Source of the DNA: Cohaesibacter marisflavi
Lineage (GTDB): Bacteria; Pseudomonadota; Alphaproteobacteria; Rhizobiales; Cohaesibacteraceae
NCBI RefSeq assembly: GCF_900115225.1
Contig: NZ_FOVR01000021.1
Coordinates: 1 to 38,870 of the forward strand
Length of the DNA stretch: 38,870 bases
Direction of reading: 5' to 3'
Shown here piece by piece: positions 16,812-23,910 of this stretch. A model generated the notes under the pieces. That model worked only from the letters and a program-made list of their open reading frames with translations. It was not told where the DNA came from and made no database searches. Each line of letters starts with the position of its first letter. Position 1 is the first letter of the stretch. A program made the position numbers and the translations under genes.

Positions 16812-17113
16812 CGAATGCGACCAATACATATATCGGCAGCTCGCTCGACGATTTCCTGAAGGATGAAGGGTTGCGAGAAGAGGCCTACTCCATTGCCATA
16901 AAGAGAACGTTGGCAATGCAGATCGAGCAGGCGCGTTTGGAGCAAGATATGTCCAAATCAGAAATGGCCCGCCGCATGAAGACCAGTGCCTCCCAGCTAT
17001 CAAGGCTGTTTGACCCTGATAATGATCGCATTCAGTTGGACACGCTGATGAAAGCGGCTGCGGCCTTGGACCTGTCGTTGGAGTTTCGCTTGGTGCCCAA
17101 GCAGGCAGCATAA
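16808..17113 (+). CDS. Antitoxin, XRE-type helix-turn-helix (HigA-like)
   Basis: The protein is 101 residues. The HTH is QARLEQDMSKSEMARRMKTSASQLSRLFDPDN at ~residues 40-72, followed by LDTLMKAAAALDLSLEFRLV. The start overlaps the toxin stop by 4 bases, which couples translation. It should neutralise the upstream toxin and repress the operon, perhaps at 16423-16436. Confidence 0.88.
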   Translation: MTNATNTYIGSSLDDFLKDEGLREEAYSIAIKRTLAMQIEQARLEQDMSKSEMARRMKTSASQLSRLFDPDNDRIQLDTLMKAAAALDLSLEFRLVPKQAA

Positions 17114-17187
17114 GAGCGACACTTGTTTGAAGACCTTGCATGTCATTTGGCTGAGAACTCATGAGAAGCGCAAAGGGAGTTCTGCCG

Positions 17188-17523
17188 ATGGCGAAGGGTG
17201 ATACCGACATTAAAGGGGGGCTTAGGGTCTTTGATCCGGCTGACTACCTCAAGACCGGCGAGGCGGTTGGGACCTTTATTGACGACGCCTTCAAAACAGA
17301 TGATGCAGCGCACATCGCTCACCGCATTGGAATTGCCACACGCGCTAAAGGTATTTCAAAGATTGCTGAGGATGCAGGTCTCTCACCCGAACAATTGAAA
17401 CAGTCGTTTAGTCACCATGGCAACCCAACGCTGGCAATGACTTTGTCAGCTATGAAGGCAATGGGGTTGAAACTGGTGTGCGAGCCGAGGCTTTCCTTTT
17501 GGTGGACAGGTCCAAGCGCTTAG
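17188..17523 (+). CDS. Antitoxin-like DNA-binding protein, first of a tandem pair
   Basis: The protein is 111 residues from ATG 17188 (MAKGDTDIKG), preceded by AAAGGGAG; an ATG at 17161 is possible but lacks a good ribosome site. FDPADYLKTGEAVGTFIDDA and RAKGISKIAEDAGLSPEQLKQSFSHHGNPTLAMTLSAMKAMGLKL match the addiction-module antidote family (HI1420-like HTH). No toxin gene accompanies it. It is a paralogue of the next gene. The C-terminal EPRLSFWWTGPSA is extra relative to that paralogue. Confidence 0.8.
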   Translation: MAKGDTDIKGGLRVFDPADYLKTGEAVGTFIDDAFKTDDAAHIAHRIGIATRAKGISKIAEDAGLSPEQLKQSFSHHGNPTLAMTLSAMKAMGLKLVCEPRLSFWWTGPSA

Positions 17524-17561
17524 GGGCGCCAAGCGCCTTGCAGAGCAATGGAGAGATTGAA

Positions 17562-17870
17562 ATGCCACTGAAGACAAAGTTGTTTGATGTTGCAGACTAT
17601 CTGACGACTGAAGAAGACATAAAGGCATATCTCGACGAGGCTTTGGCTTCTGGTGATAGCCGCCTTGTTGCCGCCGCGCTCGGTGACGTTGCCCGTGCGA
17701 AGGGAATGACCAAAATTGCTGAGAAAGCCGGTCTCTCTCGTGAGAGCCTTTACAAATCTCTCAGTGACAAAGGGTATCCAGAATTTGGGACCGTGTTCAA
17801 GGTGCTGAAGGCCCTCGGCTATTCTCTGCATACCGGAGACGCCGTTGCGGACATCAGAGAGGCATCCTAA
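17562..17870 (+). CDS. Antitoxin-like DNA-binding protein, second of a tandem pair
   Basis: The protein is 102 residues from ATG 17562 with GGAGAG upstream. FDVADYLTTEEDIKAYLDEALASGDSRLVAAALGDVARAKGMTKIA followed by GLSRESLYKSLSDKGYPEFGTVFKVLKALGYSL is a textbook HI1420-family antidote HTH. Such proteins normally pair with a RelE/HigB-type toxin (HI1419), which is missing here. It may cross-act with the toxin at 16455 or be a solitary regulator. A terminator follows at 17924. Confidence 0.85.
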   Translation: MPLKTKLFDVADYLTTEEDIKAYLDEALASGDSRLVAAALGDVARAKGMTKIAEKAGLSRESLYKSLSDKGYPEFGTVFKVLKALGYSLHTGDAVADIREAS

Positions 17871-17923
17871 CACGTCCGGCATATTTTGAAGCTCTTGCAG
17901 TGCATACCCCGCGAGAGCTTCAG

Positions 17924-17960
17924 AAAGCCCTTTCCGACCAGTTTCGGGAGGGGCTTTTTT
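17924..17960 (+). terminator. Rho-independent terminator after the antitoxin-like genes
   Basis: AAAGCCCTTTCCGA pairs imperfectly (two G-T pairs) with TTCGGGAGGGGCTTT and is followed by a T-run (GGGGCTTTTTT). It closes the toxin-antitoxin cluster. Confidence 0.8.
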
Positions 17961-17995
17961 GTGTCTTGGACCAGAAAACCAGAAGCGGGAAACAG

Positions 17996-18207
17996 AAGGG
18001 CGCTAGGCGCCCTGCTCTATTCCGGCTTCTCTGGCTTGGGCCGTAGCGGGATCAAGGCTGAACAGCTGCGCTGCACCGCGCCGCCTTCCTTCATTCCCTT
18101 CGGTCATTGCGTGCAGGCGATCCCCTCACTGGCGTTCGGCGCTTGTGGCCTTGACCCCGCTACGGCCTGTCGCACGACGAGAGAAAGTGAAAGGCGATCA
18201 AACGAGC
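17996..18207 (+). repeat. Long direct repeat copy 1, hairpin-forming, upstream of methyltransferase
   Basis: About 212 bases recur at 19207-19418 with high identity; identical blocks include TCAAGGCTGAACAGCTGCGC, GATCCCCTCACTGGCGTTCG and CTGTCGCACGACGAGAGAAA. Within the copy, CCGTAGCGGGATCAAGGCT and GGCCTTGACCCCGCTACGG form 19-base near-perfect inverted arms about 90 bases apart. It is non-coding and ends about 36 bases before the methyltransferase start. It is a candidate single-stranded-DNA promoter or other leading-region element. Confidence 0.85.
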
Positions 18208-18243
18208 CGCCAGCTTCAACTCGAACGCATAGGGGTATGCATC

Positions 18244-18993
18244 ATGAAACTCACCAAAGCACAGACCAAAGCCCACAATGAAGCCGAAGCCATCCTGACC
18301 AAAGACCGCCTGTCTGATGACGAAAAGCTCTTTGTCCTCGATAACTGGCAGGAAGGCGCAAGCCATAACAATGCCTATGCCGGTGCATTCTTCACGCCCA
18401 GCGGCCTTGCTCGCGACTTCTCCCTTGAGATCATGAATGGCCATGTCATCGACCTTTGCGCTGGCATCGGGGCTTTGTCCCTTCATGCCCTTTGGTCGGG
18501 ACGCGCTGAAAGCCTGACGTGCGTCGAGATCAATCCCGCCTATGTCGAGATTGGCAAGAAGATCGTCCCCGAAGCCAATTGGATTTGTGCATCTGTCTTT
18601 GATTTTGCCCCTACCCGTCGCTTTGATTGTGCCATCAGTAACCCGCCGTTTGGCAAGGTTCGGACCCGTTCAGAAAAAGGAATGGATTTTGAGTTTCAAG
18701 TGATCGAAATTGCATCCCGCATGGCCGAAGCCGGAGCCTTCATCCTGCCCCAGACCTCAGCCGGGTTCCGCTACTCTGGCGAACGCTACTATCTGCGCTC
18801 CGAAAGTCGCAAGTTCAAAAGCTTCTCGGAGAACACGGGGATCACCATCGAACCTGGCTGTGGCATTGATACCGAAATCTACCGTGGCGACTGGAGAGGG
18901 GTTTCCCCTTGCGTTGAAATCGTGGTTTGTGAGTTTCCCGCTCCTATATTTTCCACCCCCCTTCAAACAGGCCTGTTTGACATGGTGGCATAG
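18244..18993 (+). CDS. Orphan DNA adenine methyltransferase-like protein
   Basis: The protein is 249 residues from ATG 18244 (MKLTKAQTKA); upstream in-frame codons lie in the repeat and are not conserved. SAM-binding motif I is VIDLCAGIGALSLHAL (~68-83), CVEINPAYVEIGKKI is motif II and NPPFGK (133-138) is the N6-adenine-type catalytic motif IV. No restriction endonuclease or specificity gene is nearby. Such orphan enzymes on conjugative plasmids are thought to modify incoming DNA against host restriction. It lies in the inferred leading region, directly after a hairpin repeat. Confidence 0.85.
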   Translation: MKLTKAQTKAHNEAEAILTKDRLSDDEKLFVLDNWQEGASHNNAYAGAFFTPSGLARDFSLEIMNGHVIDLCAGIGALSLHALWSGRAESLTCVEINPAYVEIGKKIVPEANWICASVFDFAPTRRFDCAISNPPFGKVRTRSEKGMDFEFQVIEIASRMAEAGAFILPQTSAGFRYSGERYYLRSESRKFKSFSENTGITIEPGCGIDTEIYRGDWRGVSPCVEIVVCEFPAPIFSTPLQTGLFDMVA

Positions 18994-19043
18994 GCTGGTT
19001 GGCTCGGAGGGGTGAAAGCCCCTTCAGAGCAGATCGCCTTGGG

Positions 19044-19104
19044 GCAAAGCCAGCCGGATCGAACGGCTGGCTTTGCCTCGAGGGGGCCACACCCGCCCCT
19101 CGAG
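19044..19104 (+). terminator. Two consecutive strong hairpins after the methyltransferase gene
   Basis: The first hairpin has a perfect 13-bp stem (GCAAAGCCAGCCG / CGGCTGGCTTTGC) with a 7-base loop at 19044-19076. The second has a perfect 9-bp stem (CTCGAGGGG / CCCCTCGAG) with a 10-base loop at 19077-19104. Neither has a T-run. They may terminate transcription or form part of the structured region before repeat copy 2. Confidence 0.65.
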
Positions 19105-19206
19105 CTCCCCTCCGGCCGGGCTGCCGGTAAAGGTGAGGCGGAAGATTCGACCCTCCTGATCCTCCTTTCCTCGTCTTTCTTATTTCACCATCCAAAGGCT
19201 AATCGG

Positions 19207-19418
19207 GAAGGGCGCTTGCGCCCTGCTTTGTCCCTGTTCTCTGGCTAGGGCCAGATCGGGATCAAGGCTGAACAGCTGCGCTGCACCGCGTCCCCTTCCT
19301 TCATTCCCTACGGTCATTGCGTGCAGGTGATCCCCTCACTGGCGTTCGGCGCTTGTGATCTTGACCCCGCTCCGGCCTGTCGCACGACGAGAGAAAGTGA
19401 AAGGCAATCAAGCCGAGC
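19207..19418 (+). repeat. Long direct repeat copy 2, hairpin-forming, upstream of DUF3560 gene
   Basis: This is the second copy of the 212-base element at 17996-18207. The outer stem is weaker here (CGGGATCAAG / CTTGACCCCG with one mismatch), but the inner blocks are identical. It ends 17 bases before the DUF3560 start. Two conserved copies, each immediately before a different plasmid gene and in the same orientation, argue for a regulatory role rather than chance duplication. Confidence 0.85.
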
Positions 19419-19435
19419 GAACAAGGAGCAAATCA

Positions 19436-20830
19436 ATGTCGAACACCGAAGCCAAAATCGAACGCATCGAAGGCGTAGAAGCCACCTATTCCCCTGAAGA
19501 CAACAAACTACGTCTCTATTCCGATACCAGATTGGACAGCGACACATACGCGCTGGTCAAGGATGCTGGCTTTAAATGGGCACCCAAGCAGGAGCTTTTT
19601 GTAGCGCCCAAATGGACGCCTGCCCGCGAAGACTTCTGCCTTGCGATTGCTGGCGAGATCGAGCCAGAAGCCACAACCCTTGCTGAACGCGCCGAGATGA
19701 AAGCCGAGCGACTGGACGCCATCGCCACCAACAAGACCCGTAAGGCCAATGCATTCACCGCCACTGCCGACACGTTGTCGCACGCTTTCGAGTTCGGCCA
19801 GCCGATCCTTGTCGGCCATCATTCCGAACGTAAAGCCCGCCGCACCCAAGAGCGCATGCATGACAATATGAGCAAAGCCGTTGAGAGCAGCCGTGCGGCC
19901 TCCCATTATCTCTACCGAGCCGAGAGCGTGCAGTGTCATGCAGACTACAAAGCGCGGCCCGATGTACGCGCTCGCCGCATCAAAACCCTGCTCGCTGATC
20001 TGCGCGACCATCAACGCACGCTCAACGGCTACGCCTACGCGCTGGAAATTTTCCAAGCAAACATATCGAATACGCTCATTATGGAACTGGTCCGCGTCGG
20101 GCAGATCGGGATAGTCTGCATTGCCCCCCATGGTGCATGGCAGAAAATGGTCGATGGAGAGATTGACCCGCAAGCCTATCGGCTGGACATGATCGAGAAG
20201 CTCACCCGTCTTGTAAAAGACAGCATTGCCCATCGCTGGATCGGTCACCTGTTGAACCGTCTTTCCTATGAGCGCGAGCTACTCGGAGACGTGGCACGCT
20301 TTGAAGAAGCCTTGACCCCAACCATCCTTCAGGCTTTTGCCCGTGAGCACGGAGCCGAGAAGCCGAAGGCAACAAAGACGGAGGAGGGGAGCTTTAAACT
20401 CGAAAGCCCTGTTCCGTTGCCCCTTCATCTGGTCGGCGGCACGTCTACCAAATGTCTTTCCCTGTCTGATGATGCTTGGCGCGACCTTATGCAGAATACC
20501 GGTTATCAGGTGCCAGCCAAGAAAACCGTTAAGCCTTCTATCCTCAACTTCAAAGCCGAGACGCTTGATTTCGAGAACCAGTATCATCCTGGAGACATGA
20601 TAACCTACACCCAGATCGAACTCACCAAGGCCGAGTATTCCGCCATTCCCTCCTGTTATCGCGGCACTCGTCTTTCCAAATGCAAGACGTTCCGCTTCAA
20701 GACCTGTCTGGACCCGCGCAAGCGGCAGCCCGGCCAGTATCCGCAATGGGTTGCTGTCTATCTCTGTGACAGCAAGACCCACCCGATCCCCGACAGCTTG
20801 CAGAATGAAGAGGCCAAAGATGCAGCGTAA
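19436..20830 (+). CDS. DUF3560 domain protein
   Basis: The protein is 464 residues from ATG 19436 with AAGGAG 9 bases upstream. The N-terminal segment (ATYSPEDNKLRLYSDTRLDS, DTYALVKDAGFKWAPKQELF) and the following KANAFTATADTLSHAFEFGQPILVGHHSERKARR are the hallmark of DUF3560 proteins of plasmids and mobile elements. The middle is helical and the C-terminal third (residues ~330-460) contains strand-rich segments. It is predicted soluble. The function is unknown; the family is typical of conjugative accessory regions with anti-restriction genes. Confidence 0.85.
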   Translation: MSNTEAKIERIEGVEATYSPEDNKLRLYSDTRLDSDTYALVKDAGFKWAPKQELFVAPKWTPAREDFCLAIAGEIEPEATTLAERAEMKAERLDAIATNKTRKANAFTATADTLSHAFEFGQPILVGHHSERKARRTQERMHDNMSKAVESSRAASHYLYRAESVQCHADYKARPDVRARRIKTLLADLRDHQRTLNGYAYALEIFQANISNTLIMELVRVGQIGIVCIAPHGAWQKMVDGEIDPQAYRLDMIEKLTRLVKDSIAHRWIGHLLNRLSYERELLGDVARFEEALTPTILQAFAREHGAEKPKATKTEEGSFKLESPVPLPLHLVGGTSTKCLSLSDDAWRDLMQNTGYQVPAKKTVKPSILNFKAETLDFENQYHPGDMITYTQIELTKAEYSAIPSCYRGTRLSKCKTFRFKTCLDPRKRQPGQYPQWVAVYLCDSKTHPIPDSLQNEEAKDAA

Positions 20831-20990
20831 GCCGGAGGCAGCCAAGACGGACACGGCGCGAAAGCGCCGTGGCTTCATTCCGATGGAAGGCGCAACCCGC
20901 AAGCGCTCGATCTACGTCCTTTATGAGAATGGGCGAAGCGTCGATATCGCGTCGGATCTCCGAAGTGCCAAGCAGTTCATGAGAGGATGA
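20820..20990 (+). CDS. Small basic protein overlapping the DUF3560 gene end
   Basis: The product is 56 residues from ATG 20820 with AGAGG 7 bases upstream; ATG 20805 is an alternative. It overlaps the DUF3560 stop by 11 bases. The sequence is Lys/Arg-rich (RKPEAAKTDTARKRRGFIPM) followed by GATRKRSIYVLYENGRSVDIASDLRSAKQFMRG, a compact alpha/beta-like tail. I do not recognise a family. The overlap and ribosome site suggest a coupled accessory gene. Confidence 0.55.
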   Translation: MQRKPEAAKTDTARKRRGFIPMEGATRKRSIYVLYENGRSVDIASDLRSAKQFMRG

Positions 20991-21094
20991 GGCAGCCGCT
21001 ACCAGACGAGAGAGAAGGGCAGGGGTCCAATATCGCGGCACAATTCCTGTCGCGTTTCTCGATCAAACGTTGATTGAAGGCACGAAACTCACAA

Positions 21095-21112
21095 GGGGGT
21101 TAACTAACCCCC
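21095..21112. repeat. 18-bp palindrome upstream of repA
   Basis: The perfect arms GGGGGTTA and TAACCCCC have a 2-base centre. It may be a RepA/RepB binding site or an operator. It does not match the GTT..GC..AAC parS pattern of repABC plasmids. Confidence 0.55.
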
Positions 21113-21365
21113 TACTTAACTTATTGAAATTACTGATCTTGGTGATTCGTAGCAGTTGCAATGAAATTCTTTAGAGGCCTGTACGGGGTAGAGCAATGCT
21201 GCATATACTCGGAGGGACACCGGAAGAATCGATTCTGACAGTTTGGGACCTGATTGCACTAGCAGAGTAAAAGTCCACTGTTATCCCGTTAGCTAGAAAC
21301 GCTAGATATTCTCTATGTTTTCATAAGTTTATGTCGACATTAATCTTCCATTAACCCTATCTTGC

Positions 21366-21394
21366 TTGACAGAATGAGACTCCTCAAACATGAT
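21366..21394 (+). promoter_or_regulatory. Candidate repA promoter
   Basis: TTGACA (21366-21371) is followed by a 17-base spacer and CATGAT (21389-21394), with about 70 bases to the repA ATG. This matches a sigma-70-type promoter with a perfect -35 and a 4/6 -10. Confidence 0.45.
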
Positions 21395-21466
21395 CTGCTT
21401 ACAATTTTTCGTCGGCCTTGATCCATATTCCGTAATTTTGGGGGCCGCTAGGAGATAAATAACGTT

Positions 21467-22666
21467 ATGCAGTCCGTCCAGGAAACAGACACGGAAGAGT
21501 TCCTTTCAGAAATGTCGTTGCTGTTGAATCAACAGATCAATCGCATATGGACCGCAACTTATCCGCCTGAAGCTAAAAAAACACTCAGATCTTTTACGGC
21601 TAAGGAAGCTGCGTCGCTGATCGGTGTAACGAGCACAAGACTACGGCAGCTTGAGCTTGATGGTGAGATTCCGCCAGTTGCACGATTGGGCAATTCGGCT
21701 AGGCGTTATACCCTTTCCGATATTGATGATATTCGTCAGTATTACGCCGCGAAAAAAGTTTCTGACGCATTAAAGTTCCTGCCACGTAGACAAGGTGAGG
21801 AGAAGCTTCAGGTCATAACTGTTGCTAACTTCAAAGGTGGCTGCGCCAAGACGACTACGAGCATTCATTTAGCGCAATATCTCGCACTGAAGGGATTGCG
21901 GGTTCTCGCAATTGACTTGGATCCGCAGGCAAGTTTAACCGAGACATTTGGGATAAGAGCCGCAATTGACGTTGGATCGATGGAGTCGATCTATGGGGTG
22001 GTTTGCTATGATGAAGAACGGCCTGTGATGAAGGATGTAATACGGAAATCCTATTTTCACGGGTTGGACTTTATTCCAGCTCATGCAGAACTAAACTATT
22101 TTGAGCATGAAACCCCAGGCGCGATCAGCAACCCCGAATTTGTTGGGAAGTCGCACTTTGTTCGTCGGATCGCGGCGGCGCTTGAGACGGTTGAAGACGA
22201 CTATGATGTTGTCATCCTCGATGCGCCTCCTCAGCTCTCCTATATGACGCTGAACGCGATTTATGCTGCAACTGGCTTAATCGTTCCTGTGCAACCGGCA
22301 ATGATCGATGTTGCCAGTATGTCTCAGTTCTTGTCGATGTTGGTCGAGATGCTGGCAGCTTTCAAAGATGCTGGCACGCCGTTTGCACATGATTTTTTCC
22401 GATTGCTAATAACTCGTCATAATCCCAACGATGTGCCCCAGACCACATTGGCTGCGATGATGCGCTCACTGTTTCTTGATAAGATCATTGGAACTACTGT
22501 GCTTGATACGACTGCAATAGCAAACGCCGGTCTGGAGAACAAATCGTTGTATGAACTGAACCGCAGTGATGTTAGCCGTGACACCTATATTCGAGCGATT
22601 GACTCTGTGAACGCAGTAAATGGTGAGATCTTCGATCTGATTGAAAAAGCATGGGGGCGGAAATGA
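21467..22666 (+). CDS. repA: Plasmid partition ATPase RepA (ParA-type)
   Basis: The protein is 399 residues. The N-terminal MerR-like HTH (FTAKEAASLIGVTSTRLRQLE, ~residues 44-64) is followed by a ParA ATPase with the deviant Walker A FKGGCAKTTTS (~122-132), VLAIDLDPQASLT and VVILDAPPQLSYMTLNAIYA. This is the RepA architecture of repABC replicons: with RepB it partitions the plasmid and represses the operon. The stop overlaps the repB start (ATGA). Confidence 0.93.
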   Translation: MQSVQETDTEEFLSEMSLLLNQQINRIWTATYPPEAKKTLRSFTAKEAASLIGVTSTRLRQLELDGEIPPVARLGNSARRYTLSDIDDIRQYYAAKKVSDALKFLPRRQGEEKLQVITVANFKGGCAKTTTSIHLAQYLALKGLRVLAIDLDPQASLTETFGIRAAIDVGSMESIYGVVCYDEERPVMKDVIRKSYFHGLDFIPAHAELNYFEHETPGAISNPEFVGKSHFVRRIAAALETVEDDYDVVILDAPPQLSYMTLNAIYAATGLIVPVQPAMIDVASMSQFLSMLVEMLAAFKDAGTPFAHDFFRLLITRHNPNDVPQTTLAAMMRSLFLDKIIGTTVLDTTAIANAGLENKSLYELNRSDVSRDTYIRAIDSVNAVNGEIFDLIEKAWGRK

Positions 22667-23697
22667 GTGCTAACGATAAAAGGAAGCAGAAGCTAAGTGC
22701 TGCTTATGATGTCTCCGATCGTGCAGCTCTTCTCGAGAGCGCAAAGAAAGATGCCGGTCGCCGCTCGTCTGCTTCCATCCCTACACAAGCGCTCAAGACC
22801 TCAATGACTGCAATTGAACAGCGGGTAGTAGAACTCCAGAACCAGTTGAAAGAAACAGCGTTCCGGAAAATAGATCCTAAGAAAATTTTAGATTCTGCGG
22901 TAGCTGACCGGTTCCCTTGGAGCGAGGATACTGAGGAGTTTATAGCACTCAAGCAGTCTATCCAACTGGAAGGTCAGAAACTTCCGATTCTTGTGCGTCC
23001 CCATCCGGAGAAGTCTGAGTATTTCCAAGTCGCGTATGGTGCAAGGAGGGCGCATGCTTGTCGCCTTCTAGGCATTACGGTGAAGGCTTTCGTTCAAGAG
23101 CTTTCCGACGAGGAACTGGTTGTTGCTCAAGGTATTGAAAATAATGATCGTACCGATTTGTCTTTCATCGAGAAGGCTCTCTATGCTCGGTCATTGCAAG
23201 CCTTTGGGTATGCACATTCCGTGATTGGCAGGGCTATTGGAGTTCAAGACAAATCCAATCTACGGAAACTTCTTCGTATTGCAGATGCAATTCCCAACGA
23301 GATTTGTCATTTGATCGGCAGCGCCAATGGCGTTGGCCTGCCTCGGTGGTCTGCCCTCGCGATCGTGTTCGAGGACAGGCAGCAAGCTGCTGAAGACGCT
23401 ATCGTCAATGCTTCAGCTTCTGCTGCGTGGCAAAAGGCAGACAGCAACGGGCGTTTTGAAATCGCTCTCAAGGTGGCACAGCGCTCCGCGCATAAAAAAT
23501 CAGCATCAACGAACAAGCGAACCATTGTGTTCTTTCAATCGGGAAATGGTGACAAAATCGTTAAATTTTCGGAGAAGGTTAAATCTCTGGACTTTTCGAT
23601 TGATCGCTCGAAGGGGGAAGGTTTCGCTGAATTCCTTAGAGAAAGAATGGAAACACTCATCTCTGAATACGAAGCAGAGAAGGGAGAGAAACAATGA
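22663..23697 (+). CDS. repB: Plasmid partition protein RepB (ParB-type)
   Basis: The protein is 344 residues from ATG 22663, which overlaps the repA stop. The ParB N-terminal domain has DRFPWSEDTEEFIALKQSIQ and GARRAHACRLLG (the GxRR arginine box in variant form). It is followed by a KorB-like HTH (YAHSVIGRAIGVQDKSNLRKL). It binds a centromere-like parS and stimulates RepA. Its 3' end lies just before the antisense-RNA terminator. Confidence 0.93.
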   Translation: MSANDKRKQKLSAAYDVSDRAALLESAKKDAGRRSSASIPTQALKTSMTAIEQRVVELQNQLKETAFRKIDPKKILDSAVADRFPWSEDTEEFIALKQSIQLEGQKLPILVRPHPEKSEYFQVAYGARRAHACRLLGITVKAFVQELSDEELVVAQGIENNDRTDLSFIEKALYARSLQAFGYAHSVIGRAIGVQDKSNLRKLLRIADAIPNEICHLIGSANGVGLPRWSALAIVFEDRQQAAEDAIVNASASAAWQKADSNGRFEIALKVAQRSAHKKSASTNKRTIVFFQSGNGDKIVKFSEKVKSLDFSIDRSKGEGFAEFLRERMETLISEYEAEKGEKQ

Positions 23698-23715
23698 CCT
23701 GATCTGCGGGAAACG

Positions 23716-23748
23716 AAAAAACCCGTCAATCGGCAAATTGACGGGTTT
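23716..23748 (-). terminator. Terminator of the antisense RNA between repB and repC
   Basis: The 12-bp perfect stem (AAACCCGTCAAT / ATTGACGGGTTT) with a 6-base loop is followed, on the minus strand, by a run of six T. It therefore terminates leftward transcription, as expected for a repABC counter-transcript. Confidence 0.85.
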
Positions 23749-23792
23749 ATTAGATAGACAAAAGCGACAAGCGCTATAGTCCATAGTTAGCA
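23716..23792 (-). ncRNA. Counter-transcribed RNA (incompatibility RNA) of the repABC operon
   Basis: repABC plasmids encode a short antisense RNA in the repB-repC gap that represses repC. Here a minus-strand promoter (23799-23827) and a minus-strand terminator (23716-23748) bracket about 77 bases, the expected size. The RNA sequence can fold into the terminator stem plus an upstream stem (GCTATAGTCCATAGTTAGC region). The start point is estimated from the -10 box. Confidence 0.75.
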
Positions 23793-23798
23793 AATTTG

Positions 23799-23827
23799 AC
23801 TATAGGTGTGATGGACCCATTTGGCAA
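23799..23827 (-). promoter_or_regulatory. Promoter of the repABC antisense RNA
   Basis: On the minus strand TTGCCA (23827-23822), a 17-base spacer and TATAGT (23804-23799) form a near-consensus sigma-70 promoter. It directs leftward transcription towards the terminator at 23716-23748. Confidence 0.7.
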
Positions 23828-23910
23828 GACTCCTTCTTGACCAAAAACGGGATTTCTATGGCTTTTGTCTGGGATACAGGATCTCAAACCGCTGTTTGGC
23901 GGGAGGTACC

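Larger units (their letters stand above)
20991..21466. other. Intergenic region upstream of repA
   Basis: These 476 bases contain no supported gene. A palindrome is at 21095-21112 (GGGGGTTA-AC-TAACCCCC). A likely repA promoter is at 21366-21394. Repeats resembling TAGC..GCTA at about 21290 are too short to call. I found no unambiguous parS of the repABC consensus here. Confidence 0.5.

Noticed and set aside
18145-18243. 5' extension of the methyltransferase ORF into the repeat
   Set aside because: The extension is encoded by the duplicated non-coding element; the same element before the DUF3560 gene also gives a spurious extension.
18244-20830. A restriction-modification system
   Set aside because: The methyltransferase has no nuclease or specificity partner; the DUF3560 protein shows no nuclease motif I can recognise.
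20991-23910. Canonical repABC parS (GTT..GC..AAC palindrome)
   Set aside because: I searched by eye around repA-repB-repC and found no convincing match; a pattern search of the full plasmid is needed.
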